This document shows positions 30,684-40,543 of a stretch of DNA of 40,605 nucleotides, piece after piece. The notes beneath the pieces were generated by a model. It saw only the letters and a program-made list of their open reading frames with translations, had not been told where the DNA came from and searched no databases. The translations under genes and the position numbers were made by a program. Every line of letters begins with the position of its first letter. The first letter of the stretch is position 1. This stretch comes from an uncultured Collinsella sp. (GTDB lineage Bacteria > Actinomycetota > Coriobacteriia > Coriobacteriales > Coriobacteriaceae), in contig UQWK01000013.1 of NCBI GenBank assembly GCA_900544725.1, positions 1-40,605 on the forward strand, given 5' to 3'.

Positions 30684-32837
30684 ATGACCGAAGATATCCC
30701 CCTTGAAATCACTTCGAGTGACATGGCCAATCTGCCCATATTCATCGCCGTCCTTATCGTGGCCGCTGTCATCGCACGCATATGCGTTTCAGTCAAACGA
30801 AAGGAACAGCCGCCTGTTTTTCGCGCCCTTTGGTGCGCGACGCTCCTCATCCCGCTCGGCATGGTAGCTGCATGGATTACGAATCAATTGCTCGTAAATG
30901 AGGACAGTTCCCTATGGGTCCTTTCTTATTCGGCACTCGGTGCTGCCGCCGTCATACTTCTTGTCGAGCCCTTGGTTTCGGGACTTATCGACCAAACCGA
31001 TCTTGCGACGGGAACGGTTGCCTGTATTTGCCGTGACATCCTTGTCATCGCCGCTGTTTCAGCGCTCTCGTTCGTTTCACTCGAAATTGCCTGCAACGAA
31101 ACGTTCTATCGCATTCCCGCCAACTCATTCGGGTTTTCCGTCGGGCTGCTCGCGACGGTTCTACTCTCCCTTTATTTGCTGGGACAGCGTCATGGAGGCG
31201 TCATGACCCTCGTGCCCATCATCTGTTGCATCCTTGGCATTGCCGAGCACTTCGTCATAACGTTTAAAGGCGAAGCCATCCTGCCAAGCGATATCTTGGC
31301 CCTTGGCACCGCAATGGAGGTGAGCGAGGGATACGAGTTTACCTTTACCGCCGGAATCGTAACCTCTCTCGCCCTGCTGGAGATTTCCCTGGGGCTTCTT
31401 TCGCTTATCCGACCGCGAAAGCTCCGTACGTCCACCCATGTCTTCCCCGCAATCGCCGCTAACCTCTGCGCTTTTCTGCTAGTGACCGTTGTGGGGCTTT
31501 CGGGCTTTTCCAGCATCGACTTGGAGCAGGCGCTGGATTTTGGATTTGACCGTTGGCAGCCCATCACCACATATGCGTCTCAGGGTTTTATCACTTCGTT
31601 CACCGAAATGGTCAACGAGTTGCCCATTGAGAAGCCCGAAGACTATACGCCCGATGAGGCGCAGAGCATCGAGCAGGAGCTCGCCGCCGCCTACGACAGC
31701 ACGTATGGCTCGAGCGAGCAGCGCGCGGCTGCCGTTGCCCAGTTCAATGAAATCAAGCCAACGATTGTTGCCGTCATGAACGAGAGTTTTAGCGACCTTT
31801 CGTGCTTTGAGCAGCTCCAGGCGGCCGGGTACACCGGCCCCGCATTCTACAACTCGCTTCCCGACACACTTGTTCGCGGCACCATGCTCGCTTCGGTCAC
31901 CGGTGGCGGAACGGCAAACTCCGAATTCGAATTTTTGACCGGAGCGACAACGGCCTTTGTCGGATTAGGCAAGATCCCCTATCAGCTGTATCAGATGAAT
32001 GGCGTCAACAACCTGGCAAAGGACCTTAAAGAGCTTGGGTATACCGCTACCGCTATGCACCCGCAAAACCCCGTCAACTACCATCGAGATAAAATCTATC
32101 AGCAGTTGGGCTTTGGAGACTTTCTTTCAATCGGCGATTTCGAAGGTGCGCCCTGTTACCATGCCGGCGTATGCGACTACGCCACCTACGACAAGATACT
32201 CGACCTGCTTAGAACCGACGAAGCGCCGCAGTTCATCTTTGACGTCACGATGCAAAATCACGGCGGCTACGACTATGGCACCGTTCCCGCCGAAGAGCTG
32301 ACAAACTATTGGGTCGAGGGAGCCAGTGAGGGCGCCAATAGCGCGCTCAACACCTATCTCACCTGCATCAACGCATCCGACCGGGACCTCGAGTACTTTA
32401 TCAACGAGCTCCGCAATATCGGCAGACCGGTTGTTCTTGTCTTTTTTGGCGACCATCAGCCGAGCGCCGCAACGACTCTCAACGACGAGCTGTACCCTCA
32501 GGAAGACACGGCAAGCCACGCTTACCGTGTCTATCAGTCGACCTATTTCGTCTGGGCTAACTATGAAATCGCCGGCAATACCGAGCTCAACGTCTACGAC
32601 ACCGTCGGGGCAAACGAGATTGCAGCCATTACCCTTAATAAGATCGGCGCCCCGCTCACCGACTATCAAAAGGCCCTGCTTGCAACAAGGTCAGATGTGC
32701 CCACCATCAATGTCGCTGGCTATCTCGGTGCCGACGGGCTGCGCTACGACTTGGAATCTGAAGACAGCCCCTACACCTCGACGATCGACAAGCTGCAGCG
32801 CATGCAATACCTCGAGTTCGCCAGCAAAGTTCAGTAA
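30684..32837 (+). CDS. LTA synthase / MdoB-family phosphoglycerol transferase (sulfatase fold)
   Basis: This 717-residue membrane protein has about seven to eight hydrophobic segments before residue 290 and an extracellular sulfatase-fold domain from about 355. Metal and nucleophile positions fit the LtaS family: Glu367 in AVMNESFSD, Thr410 in GGGTANSEFE, and the aspartate and histidine of FFGDHQP near 590. It is likely to transfer phosphoglycerol to a cell-envelope glycan or glycolipid, but the acceptor is unknown. The ATG at 30684 follows GAGGAAC; the longer frame upstream overlaps uvrA and is not coding. It appears monocistronic. Confidence 0.88.
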   Translation: MTEDIPLEITSSDMANLPIFIAVLIVAAVIARICVSVKRKEQPPVFRALWCATLLIPLGMVAAWITNQLLVNEDSSLWVLSYSALGAAAVILLVEPLVSGLIDQTDLATGTVACICRDILVIAAVSALSFVSLEIACNETFYRIPANSFGFSVGLLATVLLSLYLLGQRHGGVMTLVPIICCILGIAEHFVITFKGEAILPSDILALGTAMEVSEGYEFTFTAGIVTSLALLEISLGLLSLIRPRKLRTSTHVFPAIAANLCAFLLVTVVGLSGFSSIDLEQALDFGFDRWQPITTYASQGFITSFTEMVNELPIEKPEDYTPDEAQSIEQELAAAYDSTYGSSEQRAAAVAQFNEIKPTIVAVMNESFSDLSCFEQLQAAGYTGPAFYNSLPDTLVRGTMLASVTGGGTANSEFEFLTGATTAFVGLGKIPYQLYQMNGVNNLAKDLKELGYTATAMHPQNPVNYHRDKIYQQLGFGDFLSIGDFEGAPCYHAGVCDYATYDKILDLLRTDEAPQFIFDVTMQNHGGYDYGTVPAEELTNYWVEGASEGANSALNTYLTCINASDRDLEYFINELRNIGRPVVLVFFGDHQPSAATTLNDELYPQEDTASHAYRVYQSTYFVWANYEIAGNTELNVYDTVGANEIAAITLNKIGAPLTDYQKALLATRSDVPTINVAGYLGADGLRYDLESEDSPYTSTIDKLQRMQYLEFASKVQ

Positions 32838-32921
32838 GCCCGCCCATTCGCTTGGGTCCATCGTATTGCAAGCACGCTCGGCCCAAATGCATCGCAAATG
32901 ACTCCCGCTCGCAAACGAGGG

Positions 32922-32927
32922 TACAAT
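32922..32927 (+). promoter_or_regulatory. Promoter candidate for the mrp operon
   Basis: TACAAT matches the -10 consensus at five of six positions, 55 nt upstream of the mrp ATG, with ATGACT 18 nt further up as a modest -35. A small hairpin, GGGGC-TCAG-GCCCC (32947-32960), lies in the leader. Confidence 0.45.
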
Positions 32928-32982
32928 GACGCTCGTGTCACACCGCGGGGCTCAGGCCCCAACATATACAAAGGAGTCAAAC

Positions 32983-33813
32983 ATGGGTTGCGAGCACGCA
33001 CAGGCAGCCGGCGGGCAAACGTCGCCGTCGCAATTTGAGGAGAATACGCTGTCCGAGGTCAAGCGCGTTATCGCCGTGCTTTCCGGTAAGGGCGGCGTCG
33101 GCAAGTCATTCGTCACCGGCGCCATCGCCACCGAGCTTGCCCGCCACGGTCACAAGGTCGGCGTCCTCGATGCCGATATTACCGGCCCCTCTATCCCTAA
33201 GATGTTCGGCATGAGCGGACGTCACGTCCATGCTCTCGGCAACCTTATGCTGCCCGAAATCTCCGAGCACGGCGTCAAGGTTATGAGCTCTAACCTGCTG
33301 CTCCAAAACGAAACCGACCCCGTCCTCTGGCGCGGTCCGGTTATCGCGGGTGCCATCAGGCAGTTCTGGAGCGAAACCTCATGGGGCCCCATCGACTACC
33401 TGCTGGTCGACATGCCTCCGGGAACGGGCGACGTTGCCCTCACTGTCTTCCAATCGCTGCCCGTCGATGGCATCGTCATCGTCACGAGCCCGCAAGATCT
33501 AGTCTCGATGATTGTCGCCAAGGCGGTCAACATGGCCGAGAAGATGAACGTTCCCATTCTGGGAATCGTCGAAAACATGAGCTATATCGAGTGCCCCGAT
33601 TGCGGCAAGAAGATTGAAGTCTTTGGCAAGAGCAAGCTCCCCGAGGTCGCCGAGCGCTACAACCTCGAGATCCTGGGGCAGCTTCCCATCAATCCGGCAC
33701 TCGCCGAAGCTTGCGATAAGGGCGAGGTTGAGACCGCACTGCCCGACGGTATGCTGCCCCAGGCCGTCTCTGCCGTCGAGGCCATTGCCCCGCACGAGAC
33801 CGCCGAGGCCTAA
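32983..33813 (+). CDS. mrp: Iron-sulfur cluster carrier protein, Mrp/NBP35 ParA-type ATPase
   Basis: This 276-residue cytoplasmic ATPase holds and transfers Fe-S clusters to apoproteins. It has the deviant Walker A GKGGVGKS (35-42), the switch DADITGPSIPKM, DMPPGTGD, and a C-terminal CxxC pair in ECPDCGKK that binds the bridging cluster between subunits. The N-terminal domain of larger Mrp proteins is absent, which is common. The ATG at 32983 follows AAAGGAG. It is followed without a gap by a flavoprotein gene, so the two are co-transcribed. Confidence 0.93.
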   Translation: MGCEHAQAAGGQTSPSQFEENTLSEVKRVIAVLSGKGGVGKSFVTGAIATELARHGHKVGVLDADITGPSIPKMFGMSGRHVHALGNLMLPEISEHGVKVMSSNLLLQNETDPVLWRGPVIAGAIRQFWSETSWGPIDYLLVDMPPGTGDVALTVFQSLPVDGIVIVTSPQDLVSMIVAKAVNMAEKMNVPILGIVENMSYIECPDCGKKIEVFGKSKLPEVAERYNLEILGQLPINPALAEACDKGEVETALPDGMLPQAVSAVEAIAPHETAEA

Positions 33814-35085
33814 GTGAACACAAACGCCTCCTATGACGTCTTGGTAATCGGCGGCGGGGCCTCGGGTCTCGCCGCCGCCATTACGGCCGCACGCGCAGGC
33901 AAAAGCGCCTGCATCGTTGAGCGCGATGTTGCCTGCGGCCTTAAACTCCTTGCGACCGGCAACGGCCGCTGCAACCTTTCCAACGAATCAATTGATTTCC
34001 AGCGATACAACCGCCCCGCATTCGTCGAATCCGTCATGGGTCCCCAGCCTGAGCAAGAGCTCGGCAGTTTCTTCTCCTCGCTGGGCATCATGACGACCTC
34101 CGAGGAGGGCCGGCTGTATCCGCGCTCCCTTCGTGCCGAATCGGTGCGCGATGCGCTTCTCAACGCTTGCAACAACCTGGGTATCACCTTGATCTGTGGA
34201 GCAAACGTTGCCTCGGCATTCAAAGGCCCCGAGGGCTGGGCACTCCAAATAGACCGTCCCGCGCGAGCACTCAAGGCAAAAAAGCACGACGACCGAAAAA
34301 CGGAGGTCCGCTCGCTTCGGAAGGCGCTCGCCGACACCCCTCGCACGAACGAGACGTTGCAGGCAAAGGCCGTGATTATCGCTACGGGCGGCAGCCCCGC
34401 CGACATCGCGAAGACGTTCAGCCTTTCCCTCACACCGCAGCACCCCGTCCTCTGCCCCGTGTCGGCATCGGTCTTCGGCGACCAGACTGCGCTCAAGACA
34501 CTGGATGGCCTGCGCGTCCGCGCACGTTTGACGCTCACCCGCAATCACGAGGAGCTCTGGTGCGAAGACGGCGAAGTGCTCTTCCGAACCTTTGGCATCT
34601 CGGGTGTCGCCGCCTTTAACCTCTCCCGTCGCCTCCAGCGCGATGACACGATTCTGCTCGACGTTTTCCCCGACCTCTCCAAAGACGAGTTGCTCGATAT
34701 GCTCAACCAGCGAGTTGCGTTGCTCGGCGGCTTTTCGCCCCGCGACCCCCGCTGGCTCGACGGCATGCTCGCCCCGCAGTTCTCTCGCGTTGTCTGCACC
34801 GCATTCGAACAGTGCCACCCCGGGTCGCACGACGTCATCCATCTGGTCTCAATCCTCAAGCACTTTAAGCTGCTCGTCGAGGGAACGACAGAGGAGCGTT
34901 CGGCCCAGGTCACGCGCGGTGGCGTGCCCATCGAGAGCGTCTCGGCTCCCAATCTCTGCGTGAGCAACGCGGCAGGCGCCCCACTTTACATCTGTGGCGA
35001 GGCGCTCGACATCGATGCCGATTGCGGTGGTTTCAACCTTGCGTGGGCTTGGAGCTCGGGCATTCGCGCTGCAAGCAGCCTATAG
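33814..35085 (+). CDS. NAD(P)/FAD-dependent oxidoreductase, BaiN / HI0933 family
   Basis: This 423-residue flavoprotein has the FAD-binding GGGASGLAAA near residue 13, the family signature GLKLLATGNGRCNLSN near 42-57, ATGGSPAD in the middle and a C-terminal CGEALDIDADCGGFNLAWAW that closes the FAD site. BaiN of this family reduces a bile-acid intermediate in Clostridium, but most members have no known substrate and I make no such claim here. The GTG start directly follows the mrp stop, with GAGG 5 nt upstream, so translation is coupled. Members are widespread and usually single-copy, suggesting a housekeeping role. Confidence 0.88.
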   Translation: MNTNASYDVLVIGGGASGLAAAITAARAGKSACIVERDVACGLKLLATGNGRCNLSNESIDFQRYNRPAFVESVMGPQPEQELGSFFSSLGIMTTSEEGRLYPRSLRAESVRDALLNACNNLGITLICGANVASAFKGPEGWALQIDRPARALKAKKHDDRKTEVRSLRKALADTPRTNETLQAKAVIIATGGSPADIAKTFSLSLTPQHPVLCPVSASVFGDQTALKTLDGLRVRARLTLTRNHEELWCEDGEVLFRTFGISGVAAFNLSRRLQRDDTILLDVFPDLSKDELLDMLNQRVALLGGFSPRDPRWLDGMLAPQFSRVVCTAFEQCHPGSHDVIHLVSILKHFKLLVEGTTEERSAQVTRGGVPIESVSAPNLCVSNAAGAPLYICGEALDIDADCGGFNLAWAWSSGIRAASSL

Positions 35086-35114
35086 CCGCGCAGTCTATAA
35101 TCAAAACGCATTCG

Positions 35115-35148
35115 GGCCGTCTGGGACACCGGGCGGCCTCTTTCTTGC
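35115..35148 (+). terminator. Terminator-like hairpin between the two flavoprotein genes
   Basis: GGCCGUCUGG pairs with CCGGGCGGCC across GACA (10 bp with two U-G wobbles on the plus strand), followed by UCUUUCUUGC. It ends 17 nt before the next ATG, so it either ends the mrp transcript or attenuates read-through. Confidence 0.75.
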
Positions 35149-35164
35149 ATCTAAGGAGACCTCG

Positions 35165-36805
35165 ATGATCGAAATCACCCAAGTCCACGCGTCACTCGAT
35201 GAGGCCGGCGACGAAACCGCCTGCCTTGCTATTGGCAGACGCGCCGTCAAACGAGCCCTGCGATGCGAGGATTCCCAGATTAAAACCATAGAGCTCCATC
35301 GCAAGTCAATCGACGCCCGTAAAAAGCGAGATGTCCATTTTATTTTGAGCTTTCGAGTTGAGTTGACAAGCTCCCGACTCGAGCAGGAGGTGGTCGACCG
35401 CGTCGCCGAGCGCGACCGCTCGCGCATCCGCATGGTAAAAGGCGAGGCTCCTTCATTCCCCAACCCTGTCCCGAATGCACCCAAGGGTCGTCCCGTCGTT
35501 GTCGGCGCCGGTTGCGCCGGTCTCTTCGCCGCCCTGACCCTTGCCGAAGCTGGCCTTAAACCCCTGCTCATCGAGCGCGGCGACCCCGCACTTCGCCGCT
35601 CGGAAGCAATTGACCTCTTTCTTAGGGAGCGTATCCTCGACCCCGAAAGCAATATCCAATTTGGCCTGGGCGGCGCAGGGACCTTCTCGGACGGCAAGCT
35701 CAACACGGGAACCAAGAATCCTGCCCATCGACTGATTCTTGAAACCTTCGTCGAAGCGGGCTCACCTCGCGACATCCTGTGGGACGCCAAGCCGCACATT
35801 GGCTCCGACATCCTCCCCACCGTCGTCACCAACATTTCTCAGCGCATCGAGCAACTCGGTGGAACCGTCCGCTATCGAACAAAGCTCGTCAATATTCGAA
35901 CCGATGGATCTGGCGCCATCACCGGCGTCGATGTCCAACCGCCCCAAGAGACCACAAGCGAGACGATCGCCACAAAGCACCTCATTCTCGCCTGCGGCCA
36001 TTCCGCCCGCGACGTATTCGAGCTTCTCAAAGAACATAACGTTGCCCTCGCGCAAAAGACCTTTGCCATGGGTGTGCGCATCGAGCATCCACAGCGCGAC
36101 ATCGACCGTGCCCAATATGGCCCTTCGGCGGGGCACCCGGCACTCGGAGCAGCCCCCTACAAGCTTGTCGCCCATCTCCCCAACGGCCGCAGCGTGTTCT
36201 CGTTTTGCATGTGCCCCGGCGGACAGGTTGTCGCGGCTTCTTCCGAGCAGGGCCATCTGTGCGTTAACGGCGCCAGTCTCAATGCTCGCAACGGACGCAA
36301 CGCAAATGCCGCCCTACTCGTTAACGTCACACCTGACGACCTTCCCGGCGATGATCCGCTCGCAGGCATTGAGCTCCAGCGCGCCTGCGAGCGAGCCGCC
36401 TATCGCCTGGGTGGCTCCAACTGGAACGCACCGGCACAGCTCGTCGGAGATTTCCTTGCTAGACGCGCCAGCACGGCACCTGGAAAGGTGAAGCCCACCT
36501 ATCCACTTGGCGTGACCTGGACGGCGATTGACGATGCCCTCCCGCAGCATATCGTCGAATCACTTCGTTTGGGAATTCCCCTGCTCGGTAAGAAACTGCG
36601 TGGCTATGACCGCCCCGATGCCGTTCTTACCGGCGTGGAGACTCGTTCGAGCTCCCCGGTCACCGTCACCCGCGATCGAACATGCCACGCCGTGTCGACT
36701 CCGGGCCTTTACCCTTGCGGCGAGGGTGCCGGATATGCCGGCGGCATCATGAGTGCCGCCACCGACGGCATCCGTTGCGCTGAGGCGCTGATAGCAGACC
36801 TCTAG
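35165..36805 (+). CDS. FAD-dependent dehydrogenase of unknown substrate (COG2509-type)
   Basis: This 546-residue protein has a small N-terminal domain (about 1-95), rich in charged residues and containing DARKKRDVHFILSFRVEL, that precedes the FAD-binding VVGAGCAGLFAALTLAEAGL (about 110). GLGGAGTFSDGKLNTGTKN follows, and CGEGAGYAGGIMSAATDG closes the flavin site at the end. This architecture is typical of a widespread group of uncharacterised dehydrogenases. The ATG at 35165 follows AAGGAG; an in-frame extension back into the upstream gene is rejected. It converges on uvrB through a shared terminator. Confidence 0.86.
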   Translation: MIEITQVHASLDEAGDETACLAIGRRAVKRALRCEDSQIKTIELHRKSIDARKKRDVHFILSFRVELTSSRLEQEVVDRVAERDRSRIRMVKGEAPSFPNPVPNAPKGRPVVVGAGCAGLFAALTLAEAGLKPLLIERGDPALRRSEAIDLFLRERILDPESNIQFGLGGAGTFSDGKLNTGTKNPAHRLILETFVEAGSPRDILWDAKPHIGSDILPTVVTNISQRIEQLGGTVRYRTKLVNIRTDGSGAITGVDVQPPQETTSETIATKHLILACGHSARDVFELLKEHNVALAQKTFAMGVRIEHPQRDIDRAQYGPSAGHPALGAAPYKLVAHLPNGRSVFSFCMCPGGQVVAASSEQGHLCVNGASLNARNGRNANAALLVNVTPDDLPGDDPLAGIELQRACERAAYRLGGSNWNAPAQLVGDFLARRASTAPGKVKPTYPLGVTWTAIDDALPQHIVESLRLGIPLLGKKLRGYDRPDAVLTGVETRSSSPVTVTRDRTCHAVSTPGLYPCGEGAGYAGGIMSAATDGIRCAEALIADL

Positions 36806-36831
36806 TGCACGAACTCCCGCGTCCGAACGAC

Positions 36832-36867
36832 ACAGGCCCCGAGCTCCACAGGGAACTCGGGGCCTGT
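36832..36867. terminator. Bidirectional terminator between convergent genes
   Basis: ACAGGCCCCGAG and CTCGGGGCCTGT form a perfect 12-bp stem with a 12-nt loop, placed between the plus-strand dehydrogenase stop and the minus-strand uvrB stop. U-tracts are short on both sides. Confidence 0.8.
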
Positions 36868-36870
36868 TCG

Positions 36871-39111
36871 CTACTTCCTGAATCGTGTACCTTGGCGTTT
36901 TCTACCCGAAGCAAAGGTAGAACCCTTGCGAGCCTGCGAACGCAAACGCTCGATCGTTTCGTCCTCAGATGCGCCCTCAAGCATCGCCCGGATCTGAACG
37001 ACGGCATCGCGCAGACGTGCCGCCTCCTCAAAGTCCATGGCGGCGGAAGCGTTACGCATGTCTTCCTCCATGGTCTCGACGATCCGTACGAGCTCGTCAT
37101 GCGGCAGCCCTTCCAGCTGCTCGGCAAGCGTCTGCTCGGGTGCCACCGTCTCCGGCGCAGCACCCTCGCCGTTTTCATCAGGCGTATAGAATGCGCCGTG
37201 GCCCAAAGAATCGCCCTTCGAACGCCCCTTGGATCCAACGGTTTTCTCCGCCTCGGCAATAAAGCTCGAGATGTCATTGATGGCTTTGCGAACCGTCTTG
37301 GGCACAATGCCGTGCTCTTCGTTATATGCCATCTGAATCTCGCGACGGCGCTGCGTCTCCTCGATGGCTTCTTTCATCGAATCGGTCACAACGTCTGCAT
37401 ACATGATGACCTCGCCGTCGGCATTACGGGCCGCACGGCCAATCGTCTGAATCAACGAACGACGGTTGCGCAAGAAGCCTTCCTTGTCAGCGTCGAGAAT
37501 TGCCACCAGCGAGACCTCGGGAAGGTCTAGACCCTCGCGGAGCAGGTTGATGCCAACGAGAACATCAATCTTTCCCTCGCGCAGCGTTCGCAGGATCTCG
37601 ACACGGTCCATCGTCGCTGTATCGGAATGCATGTAATTGACCTTAATGCCGGCATCAAGCAGATGGTCGGTCAGGTCCTCGGCCATGCGCTTGGTGAGCG
37701 TGGTCACCAGTACGCGCTCCTTGCGCACCACGCGCTCGCGAATCTCGTCCTCAAGATCGTCAATCTGCCCACGAACCGGACGCACATCGATCTTGGGGTC
37801 GAGCAGGCCAGTCGGACGAATAATCTGCTCAACGTCGTTCTGGCTAACCCGCAGCTCATAGTCGCCCGGCGTGGCCGAAACGTAGATGAACTGGGGAATC
37901 CTCGCCTCAAACTCATCGAAACGAAGCGGGCGGTTATCGAGTGCCGAAGGCAAACGAAAACCATGCTCCACCAGCGTCACCTTACGCGAGCGGTCGCCTT
38001 CGTGCATGCCGCGGATCTGCGGCACCGTTACATGGCTCTCGTCGATGATGCAGAGCATGTCCTTAGGAAAGTAATCAATCAGGGTAAACGGCGGCTCGCC
38101 CGGTTTTCGACCGTCCAGATGACGTGAGTAGTTCTCGATACCGTTACAAAAACCCATGGTCTCGAGCATCTCGAGATCATAGTCGGTGCGCTGCTGCAGA
38201 CGCTGTGCCTCGAGCAGCTTATCAGTCGCCTTGAGCTCGGCCACACGCTTCTCGCACTCTTCGCTGATTGATTTCAGAGCCGCTTTGACCTTAGGCTTCT
38301 CAGTCACGTAGTGCGAGGCCGGCCACACGGGAATGGCCTCGTACTCACGCAGCATCTCGCCAGTGACCTCGTCGATCTCGGCAATCAGCTCGACCTCGTC
38401 GCCAAAGAACTCAAACCGCAACGGATGCTCGGCATAGGGCGGATACACGTCGACGACATCGCCGCGCACGCGGAAGGTGCCACGTGCCAAATCATAGTCA
38501 TTGCGATCGTACTGGATATCGATAAGCGCATGGATAAAGTCATCGCGCTCGAGCGGCACCTTTTTGTCGACGTTCGGAGCTAAGCCCGCATAGTCCTCGG
38601 GAGAGCCGATGCCATAGATACACGAGACCGATGCGACGACGATCACATCGCGTCGAGAAAGCAGCGATGCGGTCGCCTGATGTCGCAGCATCTCGACCTC
38701 TTCGTTAATCGAGGAATCCTTCTCGATATATGTATCGCTTTGCGGCACATACGCTTCGGGTTGATAGTAATCGTAGTACGACACAAAATAGACCACGGCG
38801 TTGTCAGGGAAGAATTCCTTGAGCTCGCTCGCGAGCTGAGCGGCAAGCGTTTTATTGGGAGCCATGACCAGCGTCGGCTTCCCCAGGGCCTCAATAGTCT
38901 TAGCCATCGTGAAGGTCTTACCCGAACCAGTCACGCCCAGCAAAACCTGATAGCGATCTCCGTCCCTCACGCCCTGCACAAGCGACTCAATGGCCTTGGG
39001 CTGGGAACCAGCGGGCTCGTATGGGGAAACGACCTTAAACGGCACCTCAGAGCCCTCAACGCCAAAACGTTTGAGTTCTCCTCCAACACGTTCAACTTCA
39101 AATTCCGCCAT
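36871..39111 (-). CDS. uvrB: Excinuclease ABC subunit B
   Basis: This 746-residue DNA helicase-like protein receives damage from UvrA and recruits UvrC. Walker A GVTGSGKT is at 59-66, the beta-hairpin region YYDYYQPEAYVP follows, VIDESHVTVPQ is the helicase motif II, and a C-terminal UVR motif is near MDFEEAARLRDAV. It is longer than the usual 660-700 residues because of a linker (about 625-680) and a basic tail. The ATG follows AGGAG. A TATACT -10-like hexamer (39137-39142) lies 26 nt upstream, without a clear LexA box. Confidence 0.97.
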   Translation of the reverse strand: MAEFEVERVGGELKRFGVEGSEVPFKVVSPYEPAGSQPKAIESLVQGVRDGDRYQVLLGVTGSGKTFTMAKTIEALGKPTLVMAPNKTLAAQLASELKEFFPDNAVVYFVSYYDYYQPEAYVPQSDTYIEKDSSINEEVEMLRHQATASLLSRRDVIVVASVSCIYGIGSPEDYAGLAPNVDKKVPLERDDFIHALIDIQYDRNDYDLARGTFRVRGDVVDVYPPYAEHPLRFEFFGDEVELIAEIDEVTGEMLREYEAIPVWPASHYVTEKPKVKAALKSISEECEKRVAELKATDKLLEAQRLQQRTDYDLEMLETMGFCNGIENYSRHLDGRKPGEPPFTLIDYFPKDMLCIIDESHVTVPQIRGMHEGDRSRKVTLVEHGFRLPSALDNRPLRFDEFEARIPQFIYVSATPGDYELRVSQNDVEQIIRPTGLLDPKIDVRPVRGQIDDLEDEIRERVVRKERVLVTTLTKRMAEDLTDHLLDAGIKVNYMHSDTATMDRVEILRTLREGKIDVLVGINLLREGLDLPEVSLVAILDADKEGFLRNRRSLIQTIGRAARNADGEVIMYADVVTDSMKEAIEETQRRREIQMAYNEEHGIVPKTVRKAINDISSFIAEAEKTVGSKGRSKGDSLGHGAFYTPDENGEGAAPETVAPEQTLAEQLEGLPHDELVRIVETMEEDMRNASAAMDFEEAARLRDAVVQIRAMLEGASEDETIERLRSQARKGSTFASGRKRQGTRFRK

Positions 39112-39162
39112 GGATACTCCTAACTCATATATCTGCAGTATACGCAGGCGGCAGGCATAGTC

Positions 39163-39744
39163 CTATACGAACCGATCGGGATAGAGGGTCTTGTAGCGAA
39201 CCCAGGCATTATTGACACGAATCAGATACGCCTGCGTCTCGGGAAAGGTGATTGCATTATGAAGCGACGTGCTCTGCTGCGCCCATCCGTCGACATTGCC
39301 CATGCCGGCGTTATAGGCGGCAATGGCACTGTCAGTCGACCCGTTAAAATACGTTAGAAGATACGAAAGATACGCACAGCCAAACTCGATGTTCGTAGCG
39401 GGATCGTTAAGGTTGTCGGCTGAATACTCGCTACCATCGACAAGACCCTTGGCAATCATATCCTGGGCAGTCTCGGGCATCAGCTGCATCAATCCCTGAG
39501 CGCCTTGATTCGACTCAGCCTCGGGATCCCAATTCGATTCCGACTTTATGACAGCACACACCAGATACGGATCGAGATTATGCGAAATGCTCGATTGCTT
39601 TACGTACGCCTCGTAGTCAATCGGATACAAAGGCTTAAAGAAGGCGGCAGGAGCAGCCGAGTAGACGAGCGAAATAAGGCCGAAGACGAACATAACGGCA
39701 AGTGGCGCCACGCGATACCACGTAAAGAAACGTGTCTTAGGCAT
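39163..39744 (-). CDS. Membrane-anchored lytic transglycosylase (SLT domain)
   Basis: This 193-residue protein has one membrane segment near residues 11-30 and an extracellular SLT domain that cleaves peptidoglycan between MurNAc and GlcNAc. The catalytic Glu69 is in IKSESNWDP, followed by GAQGLMQLMPETA, the ALNP-type FGCAYLSYLL, and AYNAGMGNVDGW. The ATG at 39744 (MPKTRFF) is chosen because AAGGA lies 8 nt upstream; it overlaps the coaE stop by 8 nt in GATGCCTAA. Co-transcription with coaE is common for this small SLT protein in related bacteria. Confidence 0.9.
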   Translation of the reverse strand: MPKTRFFTWYRVAPLAVMFVFGLISLVYSAAPAAFFKPLYPIDYEAYVKQSSISHNLDPYLVCAVIKSESNWDPEAESNQGAQGLMQLMPETAQDMIAKGLVDGSEYSADNLNDPATNIEFGCAYLSYLLTYFNGSTDSAIAAYNAGMGNVDGWAQQSTSLHNAITFPETQAYLIRVNNAWVRYKTLYPDRFV

Positions 39745-40378
39745 CGGCCTCATCCTTATCCACTGCATCCCCGAAGCCATGGCGTGCAAGCCATGCGTCC
39801 AGTTGTTCAAAGAGCGAGTTATCGCCTGCCGCATTATCGATTACCGTCGTAGCGAGATTGCAAAGCGAAGCCTCATCAGGTTGGCATGCAGAGCGCGCAT
39901 CAAAATCAGAGGACTCCATACCACGATGAATGGCCCGCTCGCGACGAACTGCTAAAGGAGCGCTGATAACCAGAATTTCATCAGCCAGGCCAAAAGCATC
40001 CTCAAAACCAGTCGGGGCAGAAACCTCGACAACCGCAAAGGGGTAACGGGGGGACGAAACCGTACAGCAAACAGGATCGAGAATCCTCAGCGAAAGCTGC
40101 TCAATGAGAACAGGGTGCACAATGCTATTGAGCCGCGCAACTGTATCAGGAGAGGCGAAAGCTCGAGCGGCAAGGACATTGCGGCGAATGCCGCCCTCCC
40201 CGTCCAGAATGTCCCAACCGAATTCTTCCGCGAGGGCATTGACGATATCGGAGCCTGGCACATACAGCGATTTGGCAAGCTCATCCAGATCGATAAGCAT
40301 GGCGCCATGAGATTCGAGATAACGGCAGGCAGTCGACTTACCCGAAGCAATATTGCCCAAGACAAAAACGGTAAACAT
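39737..40378 (-). CDS. coaE: Dephospho-CoA kinase
   Basis: This 213-residue P-loop kinase performs the last step of coenzyme A synthesis, phosphorylating the 3'-hydroxyl of dephospho-CoA. The P-loop is LGNIASGKST near residues 7-16, LIDLDELAKSLY is the substrate-binding aspartate region, and APLAVRRERAIHRG is the LID arginine region. The ATG at 40378 with GGGAGG upstream is preferred to a TTG one codon earlier. A GATAAT (40407-40412) may be its -10. Confidence 0.9.
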   Translation of the reverse strand: MFTVFVLGNIASGKSTACRYLESHGAMLIDLDELAKSLYVPGSDIVNALAEEFGWDILDGEGGIRRNVLAARAFASPDTVARLNSIVHPVLIEQLSLRILDPVCCTVSSPRYPFAVVEVSAPTGFEDAFGLADEILVISAPLAVRRERAIHRGMESSDFDARSACQPDEASLCNLATTVIDNAAGDNSLFEQLDAWLARHGFGDAVDKDEADA

Positions 40379-40504
40379 CAAGTCCTCCCTAACGCCAATG
40401 GGAGTTATTATCGCGCAAATACAAAAGAAGGACTCAAAATACAGCCAAACAGTAAGACACGCTAAACGAAACCGAGTTTTGTATTACAGCTCTCTATTAA
40501 ACGC

Positions 40505-40534
40505 AAAAAAGGGGGAGGCCGCGAGGCCTCCCCC
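40505..40534 (-). terminator. Strong intrinsic terminator of the gene off the right edge
   Basis: A perfect 10-bp stem (GGGGGAGGCC and GGCCTCCCCC) with a 4-nt loop is followed on the minus strand by TTTTTT. It separates an upstream minus-strand gene from coaE. Confidence 0.93.
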
Positions 40535-40543
40535 TTCTCAGTT